From positions 36,790 through 100,789 of the forward strand of contig NZ_PDOG01000011.1 in assembly GCF_003202205.1 (NCBI RefSeq): a DNA stretch of 64,000 nt, given 5' to 3'. The DNA comes from Halomonas sp. LBP4 (lineage in GTDB: Bacteria; Pseudomonadota; Gammaproteobacteria; Pseudomonadales; Halomonadaceae). Shown piece after piece: positions 34,602 to 43,086 of the stretch. The notes under the pieces were generated by a model. That model was given only the letters and a program-made list of their open reading frames with translations, did no database searches and was not told the origin of the DNA. The stretch's first letter is position 1. Every line of letters starts with the position of its first letter. Both the position numbers and the translations under genes were made by a program.

Positions 34602-36653
34602 TCACAAATCCTTGACCAGCCGCAGGGCATCGTAGATCGCCGCATGGGTGTTCCGCGACGCGACGGCATCACCGATCCGGAACAGCTGGAATCCATCACC
34701 CGAATTGCGAATGACGGCCTGGGGCTTGCCAACGATCAGGTCCTCGTAGTTCACCTCGCCGCCATTGCGGGAATGCGGCTTCAGCTCGAAATAGATGTCG
34801 GCCATCGGCGTGATGCCGTAGTTGACCACCACCTGGTCGATGCGCCGCTCATGATCCAGGTCCAGCTGACCTTGAGGCACATAGTCGCTGGTGATCTTGG
34901 CGAGCAGCTCATCGTCATCCCGCTGCACGGACTTCAGCCGATAGGTGGGCGTGAAGGTGACGTTGGGCCGCTGCAGGGAACGCATGTAGGGTACGAGATT
35001 CATGGCCATGATTTCCGACGAGAAGGTACGGTCCGGCGTCATGATCTCGAGCTGTGCCCCGGTGGCGGCAATGATCTCCGCGGCCTGCATGGCGGCATGG
35101 TCGCCGGCATCATCGAACAACAGCACCTGTTTCCCTGGCGCCACGTGCCCGGAGAGGATATCCCAGGCGTTGACCACCAGGTCGTGCCCGACCGCAGGCT
35201 GGTCTTCTGCGGGGTAGCCGCCGGTTGCCACGATGACCACGTCCGGTTTCTCGGCGAGCACGTCCTCGACCTCGGCCCAGGCGTTGTAGCGGATCTCGAC
35301 GCCGAGGGCCTCGCAGCGCGCCAGGCGCCAATCGATGATGCCCATCATCTCGCGACGCCGCTCACTCTGCGCCGTGAGGCGCACCTGCCCGCCGGCATCG
35401 CTGGCGGCTTCCAGCACCACCACTTCATGGCCCCGCTCGCCGGCGACGCGGGCGGCCTCCAGCCCCGCGGGCCCGGCGCCGATGATCACTACGCGACGCT
35501 GCTGCGCTGCCTCGGGGATGGTGTGGGGCATGGTGGTTTCCCGCCCGGTGGCGGCGTTGTGGATGCAGTAGGCGGCGCCACCCTGGTAGATGCGATCGAG
35601 ACAGTAGTTGGCACCGACGCAGGGACGGATCTCTTCCTCACGCCCTTCCATGATCTTGCGCACGATGTGCGGGTCGGCCATGTGGGCGCGGGTCATGCCG
35701 ATCATGTCGACCTTGCCCGAGGCGATGGCATGGCGGGCGGTGGCGACATCCTGGATCTTGGCGCCATGGAAGGTGGGGAAGTCCACCTCGCGACGGATCT
35801 CTCCGGCGAAGTCCAGGTGCGGGGCGCTGGGCATCCCCTGGATGGGGATCACGTCGGTGAGCCCCGGGTCGGTGTCGATATGCCCCCGGACCACGTTGAG
35901 GAAGTCGACCAGGCCGCTGTCCTTCAGACGCCGTGAGATCGCCATCCCGTCGCTGGCCGTCAGCCCGCCCGGCAGCATCTCGTCGCCGGTATAGCGCACG
36001 CCGACGATAAACGCCTCGCCGACTCGCTGCCGAATGGCACGCAGCACGTCGAAGGTGAAACGCAGCCGGTTGTCGAGATCGCCCCCGTAAGGTGCCTCGA
36101 GGGTGTTGGTCAGCGGTGACCAGAACTGGTCCATCAGGTGGCCATAGGCCATCAGCTCGATGCCGTCGAGGCCGGCCGCGTGCATGCGTTCGGCGGCGTC
36201 GGCGTAGTCACGGATCAGGCGCTCGATATCCCAGTCCTCGACCTGCTTGGGAAAGGCGCGGTGGGAGGCTTCGCGACGGTGCGAGGGCGACACCGCCGGC
36301 AGCCAGTCGCCCTTGTCCCAGCGAGTACGCCGGCCCAGGTGGGTCAGCTGGATCATCACCGCGGTGCCGTGCTCATGACAGGCATCGGTCAGCTCACGCA
36401 TCCAGGGCACCACCTCATCCCTGTAGGCCAGGATGTTGTTGAACACCGGCGGGCTGTCCTTGGCCACCGCCGCCGAACCGGCGGTCATGGTCAGGCCAAG
36501 GCCGGCCTTGGCCCGCTCGACGTGGTAGGCACGGTAGAGCGCCTTGGGCATCCCGTCCTCGGGGTAGGCGGGCTCGTGGGCCGTCGTCATGAGCCTGTTC
36601 TTCAAGGACAGGTGCTTGAGCTGAAAGGGCTGCAGCAGCGGGTCGTTAGCCAT
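34602..36653 (-). CDS. DgcA/N-methylproline demethylase-type FMN/FAD oxidoreductase
   Basis: 683 aa. An N-terminal old-yellow-enzyme-type FMN barrel (about 1-370: NRLMTTAHEPAYPEDG, MIQLTHLGRR) and a C-terminal FAD/NAD-type domain (about 390-680: VVIIGAGPAGLEAARVA) are present. The cluster region CVGANYCLDRIYQG lacks one Cys compared with dienoyl-CoA reductase; I recall DgcA (dimethylglycine demethylase subunit A) sharing CVGANYC and the ending NTHAAIYDALRL. It probably N-demethylates dimethylglycine, N-methylproline or a similar amine. The start at 36653 has GGAGG seven bases before it. DgcB is not nearby; ETF genes are. Confidence 0.85.
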   Translation of the reverse strand: MANDPLLQPFQLKHLSLKNRLMTTAHEPAYPEDGMPKALYRAYHVERAKAGLGLTMTAGSAAVAKDSPPVFNNILAYRDEVVPWMRELTDACHEHGTAVMIQLTHLGRRTRWDKGDWLPAVSPSHRREASHRAFPKQVEDWDIERLIRDYADAAERMHAAGLDGIELMAYGHLMDQFWSPLTNTLEAPYGGDLDNRLRFTFDVLRAIRQRVGEAFIVGVRYTGDEMLPGGLTASDGMAISRRLKDSGLVDFLNVVRGHIDTDPGLTDVIPIQGMPSAPHLDFAGEIRREVDFPTFHGAKIQDVATARHAIASGKVDMIGMTRAHMADPHIVRKIMEGREEEIRPCVGANYCLDRIYQGGAAYCIHNAATGRETTMPHTIPEAAQQRRVVIIGAGPAGLEAARVAGERGHEVVVLEAASDAGGQVRLTAQSERRREMMGIIDWRLARCEALGVEIRYNAWAEVEDVLAEKPDVVIVATGGYPAEDQPAVGHDLVVNAWDILSGHVAPGKQVLLFDDAGDHAAMQAAEIIAATGAQLEIMTPDRTFSSEIMAMNLVPYMRSLQRPNVTFTPTYRLKSVQRDDDELLAKITSDYVPQGQLDLDHERRIDQVVVNYGITPMADIYFELKPHSRNGGEVNYEDLIVGKPQAVIRNSGDGFQLFRIGDAVASRNTHAAIYDALRLVKDL

Positions 36654-36699
36654 GGTCATGCCTCCATCTTGTTGTGTACTTGACAAAGCTAGCGGCATA

Positions 36700-36736
36700 T
36701 GTACACTCTTGTCAACTAGATGTACATAGGTGTACA
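36700..36736. promoter_or_regulatory. TGTACA operator cluster in the divergent DgcA-like / ProC-like promoter region
   Basis: TGTACA at 36700-36705, 36721-36726 and 36731-36736. The first two are separated by 15 bp containing CTTGTCAACTAG, which on the minus strand supplies a TTGACA for the DgcA-like gene. The same TGTACA-N15 spacing and a common central GACA occur upstream of the TetR gene at 40069-40095. Confidence 0.6.
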
Positions 36737-36817
36737 TAAAGAAATAAACCGGATGTGCCAGGCCGTCATGAAGCGGTGAGATCCGTTACCGGCGGGATGG
36801 CAAGAGAGGTGGGACGC

Positions 36818-37612
36818 ATGTCGCAAGGCGCAGTGATCGGCATCATTGGGGGTCATGGGTGGATGGGGCGCTCGCTGGGCGTTGCCCTGCTGGAGCGGAA
36901 CGTCGTGCCCGCCGGGCAACTGGTGGTCTCATCGCGTTCCGGGCGCGGCACCGCTTACCGCGACTGGCCCGCGGTGCGTTGCGTCAAGAACAACCGTGAG
37001 CTGGCTGCCCTGGCGGATGTCATCGTGCTGTCCATTCGCCCGGAGGATCTCGCCAGCGCCGATATCGAGGCACACGACAAACTGGTCATTTCCCTGCTGG
37101 CGATGGCCTCCTCGCAGGAGATCTCCAGCCAGGTGGGAAGTCGCCGGGTGGTGCGGGCCATGCCGAATGCCGCGGCGGAGATCCGTCGGGCTTACTTTCC
37201 GTGGCATGCCTCACCGCAGGTCACCGATGCCGACAAGCGGCTCGTCCAGGCGCTGCTGGCGAGCTGTGGCACGGCACGGGAGCTTCCCACGGAGCGCGAC
37301 CTCGATTACCTGACGGCCCTGAGCGGGGCCGGGCCGGCCTACCCCGCCCTGCTGGCCCAATCGATGCTGGAGCACGCCAGGCAGATGGGGATCGCCGACG
37401 ATATCGCCCTCGAGGCCGTCATGCAGACCCTGGTGGGCGGCAGCCTGCTGCTGGAAAGGCTGGGAACCGACCCCGGCGACATGGTGGAGCGGCTGATTGC
37501 CTATGACGGCACCACCGCCAAGGGGCTGCGAACGATGTTGGATGAGGGCATCGGCCAGGCGATTCATCGTGGCCTCGATGCGGCCCACCGGGCGGCCGGT
37601 GGATCGCGGTAA
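36818..37612 (+). CDS. Pyrroline-5-carboxylate reductase-like protein
   Basis: 264 aa from the ATG at 36818 (GAGAGG eight bases upstream). The N-terminal Rossmann segment VIGIIGGHGWMGRSLGVALLE and the C-terminal dimer helices (LSGAGPAYPALLAQSMLEHARQMGI, TTAKGLRTMLDEGIGQAI) are those of ProC. Some expected positions are altered (FPWHAS after the middle sheet), so it may be a ProC paralogue acting on a related imine, not the housekeeping enzyme. It is divergent from the DgcA-like gene and 33 bp upstream of etfB, so part of an N-methyl/imino-acid unit. Confidence 0.75.
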   Translation: MSQGAVIGIIGGHGWMGRSLGVALLERNVVPAGQLVVSSRSGRGTAYRDWPAVRCVKNNRELAALADVIVLSIRPEDLASADIEAHDKLVISLLAMASSQEISSQVGSRRVVRAMPNAAAEIRRAYFPWHASPQVTDADKRLVQALLASCGTARELPTERDLDYLTALSGAGPAYPALLAQSMLEHARQMGIADDIALEAVMQTLVGGSLLLERLGTDPGDMVERLIAYDGTTAKGLRTMLDEGIGQAIHRGLDAAHRAAGGSR

Positions 37613-37645
37613 AATAAGTCAATCAAGAATTCGGGAGGGCATGAA

Positions 37646-38395
37646 ATGAAAATCCTCGTCGCGGTTAAACGCGTCATCGACTACAACGTCAAGATCCGGG
37701 TCAAGCCGGATCATTCCGACGTCGACCTCACCAACGTCAAGATGGCCCTGAACCCCTTCTGCGAGATCGCCGTGGAAGAGGCGGTGCGCCTCAAGGAGCG
37801 CGGCGTGGCCAGCGAGGTCGTCGCCGTCACCGTCGGCCCCAAGGCCGCCCAGGAGCAGCTGCGCACCGCCCTGGCGCTGGGTGCCGATCGCGCCGTGCAC
37901 GTCCAAACCGACGAGCGTGTCGAGTCGCTGGCGGTGGCCAAGCTGCTGGCCAAGGTGGTCGAGGAGGAGCAGCCGGGCCTCACGATCCTCGGCAAGCAGG
38001 CCATCGACAGCGACAACAACCAGGTCGGCCAGATGCTCGCCGCCCTGACCGGCCTGCCCCAGGGCACCTTCGCCTCCGAAGTGGTCATCGAGAACGACAA
38101 GGCCCAGGTGACCCGCGAGATCGATGGCGGCCTGCAGACCGTCGAACTGACCCTGCCGGCCATCGTCACCACCGACCTGCGCCTCAACGAGCCGCGCTAC
38201 GCCAAGCTGCCCGACATCATGAAGGCCAAGAAGAAGCCGCTGGCCGTCACGACCCCGGCCGATCTCGGGGTGGAGATCCAGAGTAGAGTGACGCTGCTTA
38301 AGGTCGAGTCGCCGGCCGAGCGCCAGGGCGGCATCAAGGTGGGCTCGGTGGACGAGCTGGTCGACAAACTGAAGAACGAAGCCAAAGTGCTTTGA
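37646..38395 (+). CDS. etfB: Electron transfer flavoprotein beta subunit
   Basis: 249 aa, standard length. The sequence opens MKILVAVKRVIDYNVKIRVK and has the signature region LPQGTFASEVVIENDKAQVTREIDGG and the AMP-binding LGADRAVHV loop. With EtfA it carries electrons from flavoprotein dehydrogenases (acyl-CoA dehydrogenases, DgcA-type demethylases) to ETF-quinone oxidoreductase. A second ATG five bases upstream is followed at once by TGA and is not used. Confidence 0.95.
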   Translation: MKILVAVKRVIDYNVKIRVKPDHSDVDLTNVKMALNPFCEIAVEEAVRLKERGVASEVVAVTVGPKAAQEQLRTALALGADRAVHVQTDERVESLAVAKLLAKVVEEEQPGLTILGKQAIDSDNNQVGQMLAALTGLPQGTFASEVVIENDKAQVTREIDGGLQTVELTLPAIVTTDLRLNEPRYAKLPDIMKAKKKPLAVTTPADLGVEIQSRVTLLKVESPAERQGGIKVGSVDELVDKLKNEAKVL

Positions 38396-38409
38396 AAGGA
38401 GCTGATTGC

Positions 38410-39354
38410 ATGAGCATCCTGGTCCTGGCCGAATATCACGACGGACAATTGAGCGCGGCGACGGCACAGGTCGTGGCCGCCGCCCAGCAGATCTCACAGG
38501 CCGACGGTGGTGAGATCCATGTGCTGGTGGCGGGCGAGGCCGTCAGCGCCGAGGCCGCGGCCCGGCTCGACGGCGTGCGCAAGGTGCGCGTCGCCGACCA
38601 CGCCGTCTATGCTCACCAGTTGGCCGAGCCGCTGAGCGCCCTGCTGGTCGACCTGGCCGGCGAGTACACCCACGTGCTGGCCGCCGCCTCCACCACCGGC
38701 AAGAACGTGCTGCCGCGTCTCGCCGCGCTCAAGGATGTCAGCCAGATCTCCGAGATCATCGGCGTCGAGTCCGACGACACCTTCAAGCGCCCGATCTACG
38801 CCGGCAACGCCATCGCCACCGTGCAGAGCGCCGACCCGCTCAAGGTGATCACCGTGCGCGCCACCGCCTTCGATGCGGTTGCCGAGGGGAATAGTGCTCC
38901 CATCGAAGCCGTCGATACCGTGGTGGAGAACGCCCAGTCCACCTTCGTCAAGGAAGCACTGGCGGCCAGCGACCGCCCCGAGCTCTCCGCGGCGCGGGTG
39001 GTGATCTCCGGCGGCCGCGGCATGGGCAGCGGCGAGAACTTCACGCTGCTTGACGGCATCGCCGACAAGCTCGGCGCGGCGATCGGCGCATCAAGAGCCG
39101 CGGTGGACGCCGGCTTCGTGCCCAACGACATGCAGGTCGGCCAGACCGGCAAGATCGTCGCCCCGGAGCTGTATATCGCCGTGGGCATCTCGGGGGCCAT
39201 CCAGCACCTGGCGGGGATGAAAGACTCCAAGGTGATCGTGGCGATCAACAAGGACGAGGAGGCGCCGATCTTCCAGGTCGCGGACTATGGACTCGTCGCC
39301 GACCTGTTCGAGGCCCTGCCGGAGCTGGAAAGCAAGCTGTCAGGACCTTCTTGA
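38410..39354 (+). CDS. etfA: Electron transfer flavoprotein alpha subunit
   Basis: 314 aa from the ATG at 38410 (AAGGAGCTG upstream), 14 bp after etfB. The FAD-binding C-terminal domain is clear: VVISGGRGMGSGENF, AIGASRAAVDAGFVPNDMQVGQTGKIVAPELYIAVGISG, GAIQHLAGMKDS and VAINKDEEAPIF. Its placement beside the DgcA-like gene suggests that it may be the acceptor for that enzyme; it is also of the general-purpose ETF type. Confidence 0.95.
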   Translation: MSILVLAEYHDGQLSAATAQVVAAAQQISQADGGEIHVLVAGEAVSAEAAARLDGVRKVRVADHAVYAHQLAEPLSALLVDLAGEYTHVLAAASTTGKNVLPRLAALKDVSQISEIIGVESDDTFKRPIYAGNAIATVQSADPLKVITVRATAFDAVAEGNSAPIEAVDTVVENAQSTFVKEALAASDRPELSAARVVISGGRGMGSGENFTLLDGIADKLGAAIGASRAAVDAGFVPNDMQVGQTGKIVAPELYIAVGISGAIQHLAGMKDSKVIVAINKDEEAPIFQVADYGLVADLFEALPELESKLSGPS

Positions 39355-39372
39355 GAGCAGCATTGGGCGCCG

Positions 39373-40014
39373 CTAACCGCCCTTCTCCGGCGAATAACCA
39401 TGCCGCGCGTGAAAGCGCTGCAGCTCTCGGGGACGCGGCGGCTGCCCAGTGAAGATCTCGACATAGGCGGGAATGCGCCGCATGCGTACCTCGAGCGCTT
39501 CCTGGGTCTTCATCGAGATATAGCCGATCTGGGTGAGATAGATGGTGCGGCCGCGGACGTTGGCTGCCAGCGGTTCATAGCCGTAACGCTCGAACATGCG
39601 CGTCAGCGCCTCGATACGCGCCTCGTCCGCAGTATCGATCTCCCTTGCCACCCCCTCTGACTGCAACGCCCAGCTGCGCATCGCAAATTCCAGCTGGGAG
39701 TCGAAAAGCCCAGGATCCAGCCAGCAGTCGAAGACATTGAGGATCGCTTCGACAATGGTCTCGGCATAGGCCTCGGTCTGCCGCACCAGGCCCTGGGTGT
39801 TCTTTTCCCGCCAGCGCTCGATCAGAGCATCCAGCAGCGCCTCGCGATCCTTGAAGAACCAATAGAAACTGGTCCGCGAGAGGTTGAGCCGCTTGGCCAG
39901 CGGCAGGATCCGTACGCTATCCACGCCCGACTCGAGCAGCAACTCGAAGGCCGCATCGAGCCAGGCGTCGCGGGAACCTTTCCATTTGGTGTTGTGGTTA
40001 TCGGCGGGTTGCAT
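39373..40014 (-). CDS. TetR-family transcriptional regulator
   Basis: 213 aa. The N-terminal HTH (about 15-65) has AWLDAAFELLLESGVDSVRI, LAKRLNLSRTSFYWFFKDREALLDALIERW; the helical ligand domain follows. It faces the ETF genes and has a TGTACA-N15-TGTACA site 55-80 bp upstream of its own start. A matching site stands in front of the DgcA-like gene. This suggests autoregulation and control of the demethylase unit by a quaternary or methylated amine; the ligand is unknown. Confidence 0.88.
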   Translation of the reverse strand: MQPADNHNTKWKGSRDAWLDAAFELLLESGVDSVRILPLAKRLNLSRTSFYWFFKDREALLDALIERWREKNTQGLVRQTEAYAETIVEAILNVFDCWLDPGLFDSQLEFAMRSWALQSEGVAREIDTADEARIEALTRMFERYGYEPLAANVRGRTIYLTQIGYISMKTQEALEVRMRRIPAYVEIFTGQPPRPRELQRFHARHGYSPEKGG

Positions 40015-40068
40015 CGAGACGGTCTCTGTGGGGCGAGAATGCAGGGGAAGTGCAGGAGAAAACCCAAG

Positions 40069-40095
40069 CGTACATTAGTGTCTAGTTTATGTACA
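40069..40095. promoter_or_regulatory. TGTACA-N15-TGTACA-type operator upstream of the TetR gene
   Basis: CGTACA at 40069-40074 and TGTACA at 40090-40095, with the 15-bp spacer TTAGTGTCTAGTTTA. Read on the minus strand its centre shares GACA with the 36700 site. Its position is suitable for autoregulation of the gene ending at 40014. Confidence 0.55.
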
Positions 40096-40402
40096 CAAAG
40101 TCATGCTGCCATCATTCCATGGTGAGCAGGACGAGAGACACTCCATCATGACCCACGATCCGCTGCCACCTCCGGCCAGGATCACGGGCGTGAACACGAG
40201 CGAACCTCCTCTTGACGGGCGGCGCCCGGCGTGCAGGAACGTCACTCCGCGACGACACTGTGTTCGAAAGGCCGGAGACCATTTCATGCCCATGCCGTCA
40301 CGCCCCCTGCGACACCTTTATCCTGCTCGGCATGCCCGGGCTGGCCTCCGGCGACCTCTACGCGCGACTGACCGATGACCGACACGGCATCAAGGAGACC
40401 TC
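40096..40402. other. Gene-poor interval with a doubtful ORF (40212-40406)
   Basis: No supported gene. A 64-codon ORF at 40212-40406 ends by overlapping the creatininase ATG (ATGA), and its last half reads DTFILLGMPGLASGDLYAR, which is protein-like. The first half is not, so it may be the tail of a decayed gene. A promoter for the creatininase gene presumably lies here but is not obvious. Confidence 0.35.
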
Positions 40403-41230
40403 ATGAGCGACGCCCCCTCTCCCGATCAGACACGATGGGCCCGCTGGCTGGACCTCACCAGTCGCGAGATGGAGTACCTGCAGAGCAGTGCCGTGGCGGT
40501 GATGGTGCTCGGCGCCATCGAGCAGCACGGTGCCCATCTGCCGCTCTCCACCGACCTGGACATCGGCCAGGGGCTGCTCGAAGAGGCGCTTACCCACCTT
40601 CCCGCGCGGTTCCCGCTGGTGATCCTGCCGCCCATGGCGGTGGGCGCCAGTGACGAGCACCTGAGCTTTCCCGGCACCCTGAGCCTCTCGCCGGAGCTGG
40701 CCATCGCCACCCTCGAGGCCCATGGCGACGCCGTGGCCCGCGCCGGCCTGCACCGGATGGTGCTGATCAACAGCCATGGCGGCAACCAGGCGGTGATGGA
40801 CCTCGCCGGACGCCGGCTGCGCCGCCACCACGGCATGATGGTGGTCAAGGTCAACTACACCCGCATGCCCCCGCCCGGCACCCTTCCCGCCGGCGGCCTG
40901 CCGGCCGAGGAGCGGCGCCACGGGCTGCACGGCGGCGCCGTGGAGACCGCCATGATGCGCCACCTGGCCCCGCACAAGGTGCGCCTCGACCAGCTGGACC
41001 ATCCCCATTCCTGCGGGGAAGCGATGGAGGAGCAGGGACTGCTGCTGGCCCCGGAGGGCGAGGCCGCCTTCGCCTGGCTGGCCGAGGACCTGCACCCCGA
41101 GGGAGTGGTGGGCAATGCCCGGCTGGGCACCGCCGAGCTGGGCGGTCGACTGGTGGCCCATTACGGCAAGCGCATCGCTCGCATCCTGCGCGAGACCCAG
41201 GCGATGGACACCGGTCGCACCCGCGGCTGA
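40403..41230 (+). CDS. Creatininase-family (creatinine amidohydrolase-like) protein
   Basis: 275 aa. Expected metal-binding residues are visible: Glu/His in LGAIEQHGAHLP, Asp in STDLDI, His in INSHGGNQAVMD and Glu in HGGAVETAMMR. The family includes creatininase, the formamide hydrolase ArfB and the mycofactocin peptidase MftE, so function cannot be read from sequence. It converges on the glycosyltransferase gene, 17 bp away. I recall related gene groups in marine bacteria that pair creatininase-like, GT4 and PTPS-like proteins. Confidence 0.85.
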   Translation: MSDAPSPDQTRWARWLDLTSREMEYLQSSAVAVMVLGAIEQHGAHLPLSTDLDIGQGLLEEALTHLPARFPLVILPPMAVGASDEHLSFPGTLSLSPELAIATLEAHGDAVARAGLHRMVLINSHGGNQAVMDLAGRRLRRHHGMMVVKVNYTRMPPPGTLPAGGLPAEERRHGLHGGAVETAMMRHLAPHKVRLDQLDHPHSCGEAMEEQGLLLAPEGEAAFAWLAEDLHPEGVVGNARLGTAELGGRLVAHYGKRIARILRETQAMDTGRTRG

Positions 41231-41247
41231 GCGACCTCAGGGCCGGT

Positions 41248-42342
41248 TCATGCCCCTCGGTCTCTGGGCGCCACCGAAGCGGATGCCGGGAGATCCAGGG
41301 CGACCGCGAAACGTTCGCCGGCCTGCTGCCAGTCCGCCAGCCCCTCACGGGCCCGACGGGCGCCGCGACGTAGCCGACGGCGCAGCTCGGCGTCGTCGAA
41401 CCAGCGCGCCAGGGCCCCGCGCAGCGCCAGCGCGTCGCCGGGTGGCACGGTGATGCCCGCCGCCGGCGGCAGGGTGTCGGCGAGCGCCCCGCCGGTGGTG
41501 GTGATCACCGGCAGCCCCCGGGCCAGGGCCTCGGTGACCACCATGCCGTAGCCCTCGTAATGCGAGGGCAGCACGAACAGGTCCGCGTGATGGTAGGCCT
41601 CGGCCAGGCCGGCGGCGTCCCGTTCGCCCGGCCAGAGCAGGCGCTCGGCCAGGCCGTGGCGGCGGGTCGCGGCGACCAGGCGGGCGGCATGCGCCGGGTC
41701 CCGGTCGTGGCTGCCGACCGCCTCGCACACCCAGTCGCGGTCGGCGAGCCCGGCCAACGCCTCGACCAGCAGTTCATGGCCCTTGCGCGGCGTCAGGCTG
41801 GCCACGCAGAGCAGGCGATGGGGGCGTTCGGTGTCCTCGAGATCCAGCGCGCTGGTGGCCAGGGCCGCCCGCTCGACCCCCGGCTCGACCACCCGGATGC
41901 GCGCCTCGGGCACGCGCCAACGCGACAGGCCCCGGGCGGTATAGGGGCTGGTGACGATCACCCGGCGGATCGCGGCCAGGGCGCGGGCCTCGCTCGCGAA
42001 CAGGCGTCGTTGACTCTCCTCGTCGAGCCCGGTCTCGTCGGCCAGGGGATGGTGAACGAGGGCGGTGATCGCCAGGCGATCGGCATGCCGCTCGACCACC
42101 TCGGGCAGCCCGCCCATGGCCAGGCCGTCGATCACCACCCGGGCCCCCTCGGGCAACGCCGCCAGGGTCGTGTCCAGGCTCCGCCGGGCCGTGGTGTCGG
42201 GGTCCGGGAAACGGCCGTCGAGCCCCGTAACCGCGACCCGCCATCCGCGGCGGCGCAGCTCCGCGACCATGCGCGCATCATAGACATAACCCCCGGTGAG
42301 CTGGCCGGGGTCGCCGGCGACGATCAGGGTGAGGTCGGGCAT
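41248..42342 (-). CDS. Glycosyltransferase family 4 (GT-B fold)
   Basis: 364 aa from the ATG at 42342 (GGAG ten bases upstream). N-terminal LIVAGDPGQLTGGYVYDARMVAELRRRG; C-terminal donor domain with LLCVASLTPRKGHELLVEAL and the GT4 EX7E-type region HYEGYGMVVTEALARGLPVI, then GGALADTLPPAAGITVPPGD. Donor and acceptor are unknown. It follows the truncated PTPS-like gene on the same strand by 14 bp, so the two were probably one operon. Confidence 0.88.
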   Translation of the reverse strand: MPDLTLIVAGDPGQLTGGYVYDARMVAELRRRGWRVAVTGLDGRFPDPDTTARRSLDTTLAALPEGARVVIDGLAMGGLPEVVERHADRLAITALVHHPLADETGLDEESQRRLFASEARALAAIRRVIVTSPYTARGLSRWRVPEARIRVVEPGVERAALATSALDLEDTERPHRLLCVASLTPRKGHELLVEALAGLADRDWVCEAVGSHDRDPAHAARLVAATRRHGLAERLLWPGERDAAGLAEAYHHADLFVLPSHYEGYGMVVTEALARGLPVITTTGGALADTLPPAAGITVPPGDALALRGALARWFDDAELRRRLRRGARRAREGLADWQQAGERFAVALDLPASASVAPRDRGA

Positions 42343-42356
42343 CGTGGTCTCCTCCA

Positions 42357-42542
42357 TCAGGGCTTGTCCTCGCAACCGGTCGAGGCGAGATGGGACTCGT
42401 ACAGGGTCACGCTCATGGCGTCGAGCTGGAAGCCGACGTCGATCACATAGCTGGCGCCGTGGATACGCCGGACGGGTCCGAAGATCTCGCTATGCAAGCC
42501 GTGGGCGATCATGAAGTGGTCGCGGACATTGAGTCGGTACAT
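42357..42542 (-). pseudogene. Truncated 6-pyruvoyl-tetrahydropterin synthase/QueD-like gene
   Basis: Only 61 codons. The start (RDHFMIAHGLHSEIFGP, RRIHGASYVIDVGFQLD) is the N-terminus of PTPS/QueD-type proteins, with two of the zinc-binding histidine positions. After residue 45 the sequence turns into an unrelated tail (ESHLASTGCEDKP). Normal members are about 120 aa or longer, so the catalytic C-terminal half is missing. It is adjacent to the GT4 gene. Upstream of its start the base composition changes to A/T-richer DNA. Confidence 0.6.
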
Positions 42543-43086
42543 GCAATGCCCTGGCCGGACATCGGGTCAGTCGTAGGCATCGTGATTCACAAATATACAA
42601 GATCATTCTATCTTTTTCCGATGCGAGACCTTGGCAGCCCGCTTTCAGCAGACGATCCAAGTGCCAACATTGCAGTATCGAACTACTTGACTTTCTCCAA
42701 GCCGTCTACCAAGGTACATCAAGAGTATTTCATACCCATTCTGTCATGGATAATCGCGGCATTCACAAGGACAAGCAAGGGGGGGCTGACGGACGAAAAG
42801 TCGCATTATGACGTGTATATGACTTCGATATCTTCCATTTGGCCAAGCTTGGCAGAGTGTTTCTTTTCGACGCTCAGGAGAAGTGAGCCTGGCATCAGGC
42901 GCACCTAGCTTCAGGCGCATAATAAGCACAAAGGACTCGGAGAGCTCTATTCGGCACTCGACACGGAACATAGGCGCAGACATCCATAGCCCAGCACCTT
43001 TCCAGTGGAGAGTGGAGAAGCAGCAGGCCGGCGCTCATCCCCCAACAACCGACGCTCTTGTAACAACAATCATGGAGAGTTTACTC
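42543..43086. other. A/T-richer gene-free interval of about 540 bp
   Basis: No supported gene. Between about 42580 and 43000 the sequence is clearly richer in A/T than its surroundings and holds short direct repeats (TCAGGCGCA at 42894 and 42912). The one long ORF crossing it (42390-42908) runs antisense to the PTPS remnant and has no recognisable domain. The last part must contain the porin promoter. It may be the scar of a deletion or insertion. Confidence 0.5.

Noticed and set aside
34602..36653. Loss of a cluster cysteine (CVGANYC) as a sign of inactivation
   Set aside because: I recall the same CVGANYC pattern in DgcA-type proteins, so it is a family trait and not damage.
42390..42908. 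172-aa plus-strand ORF in the A/T-rich gap
   Set aside because: Its first third is antisense to the PTPS remnant and the rest has no domain or ribosome site.
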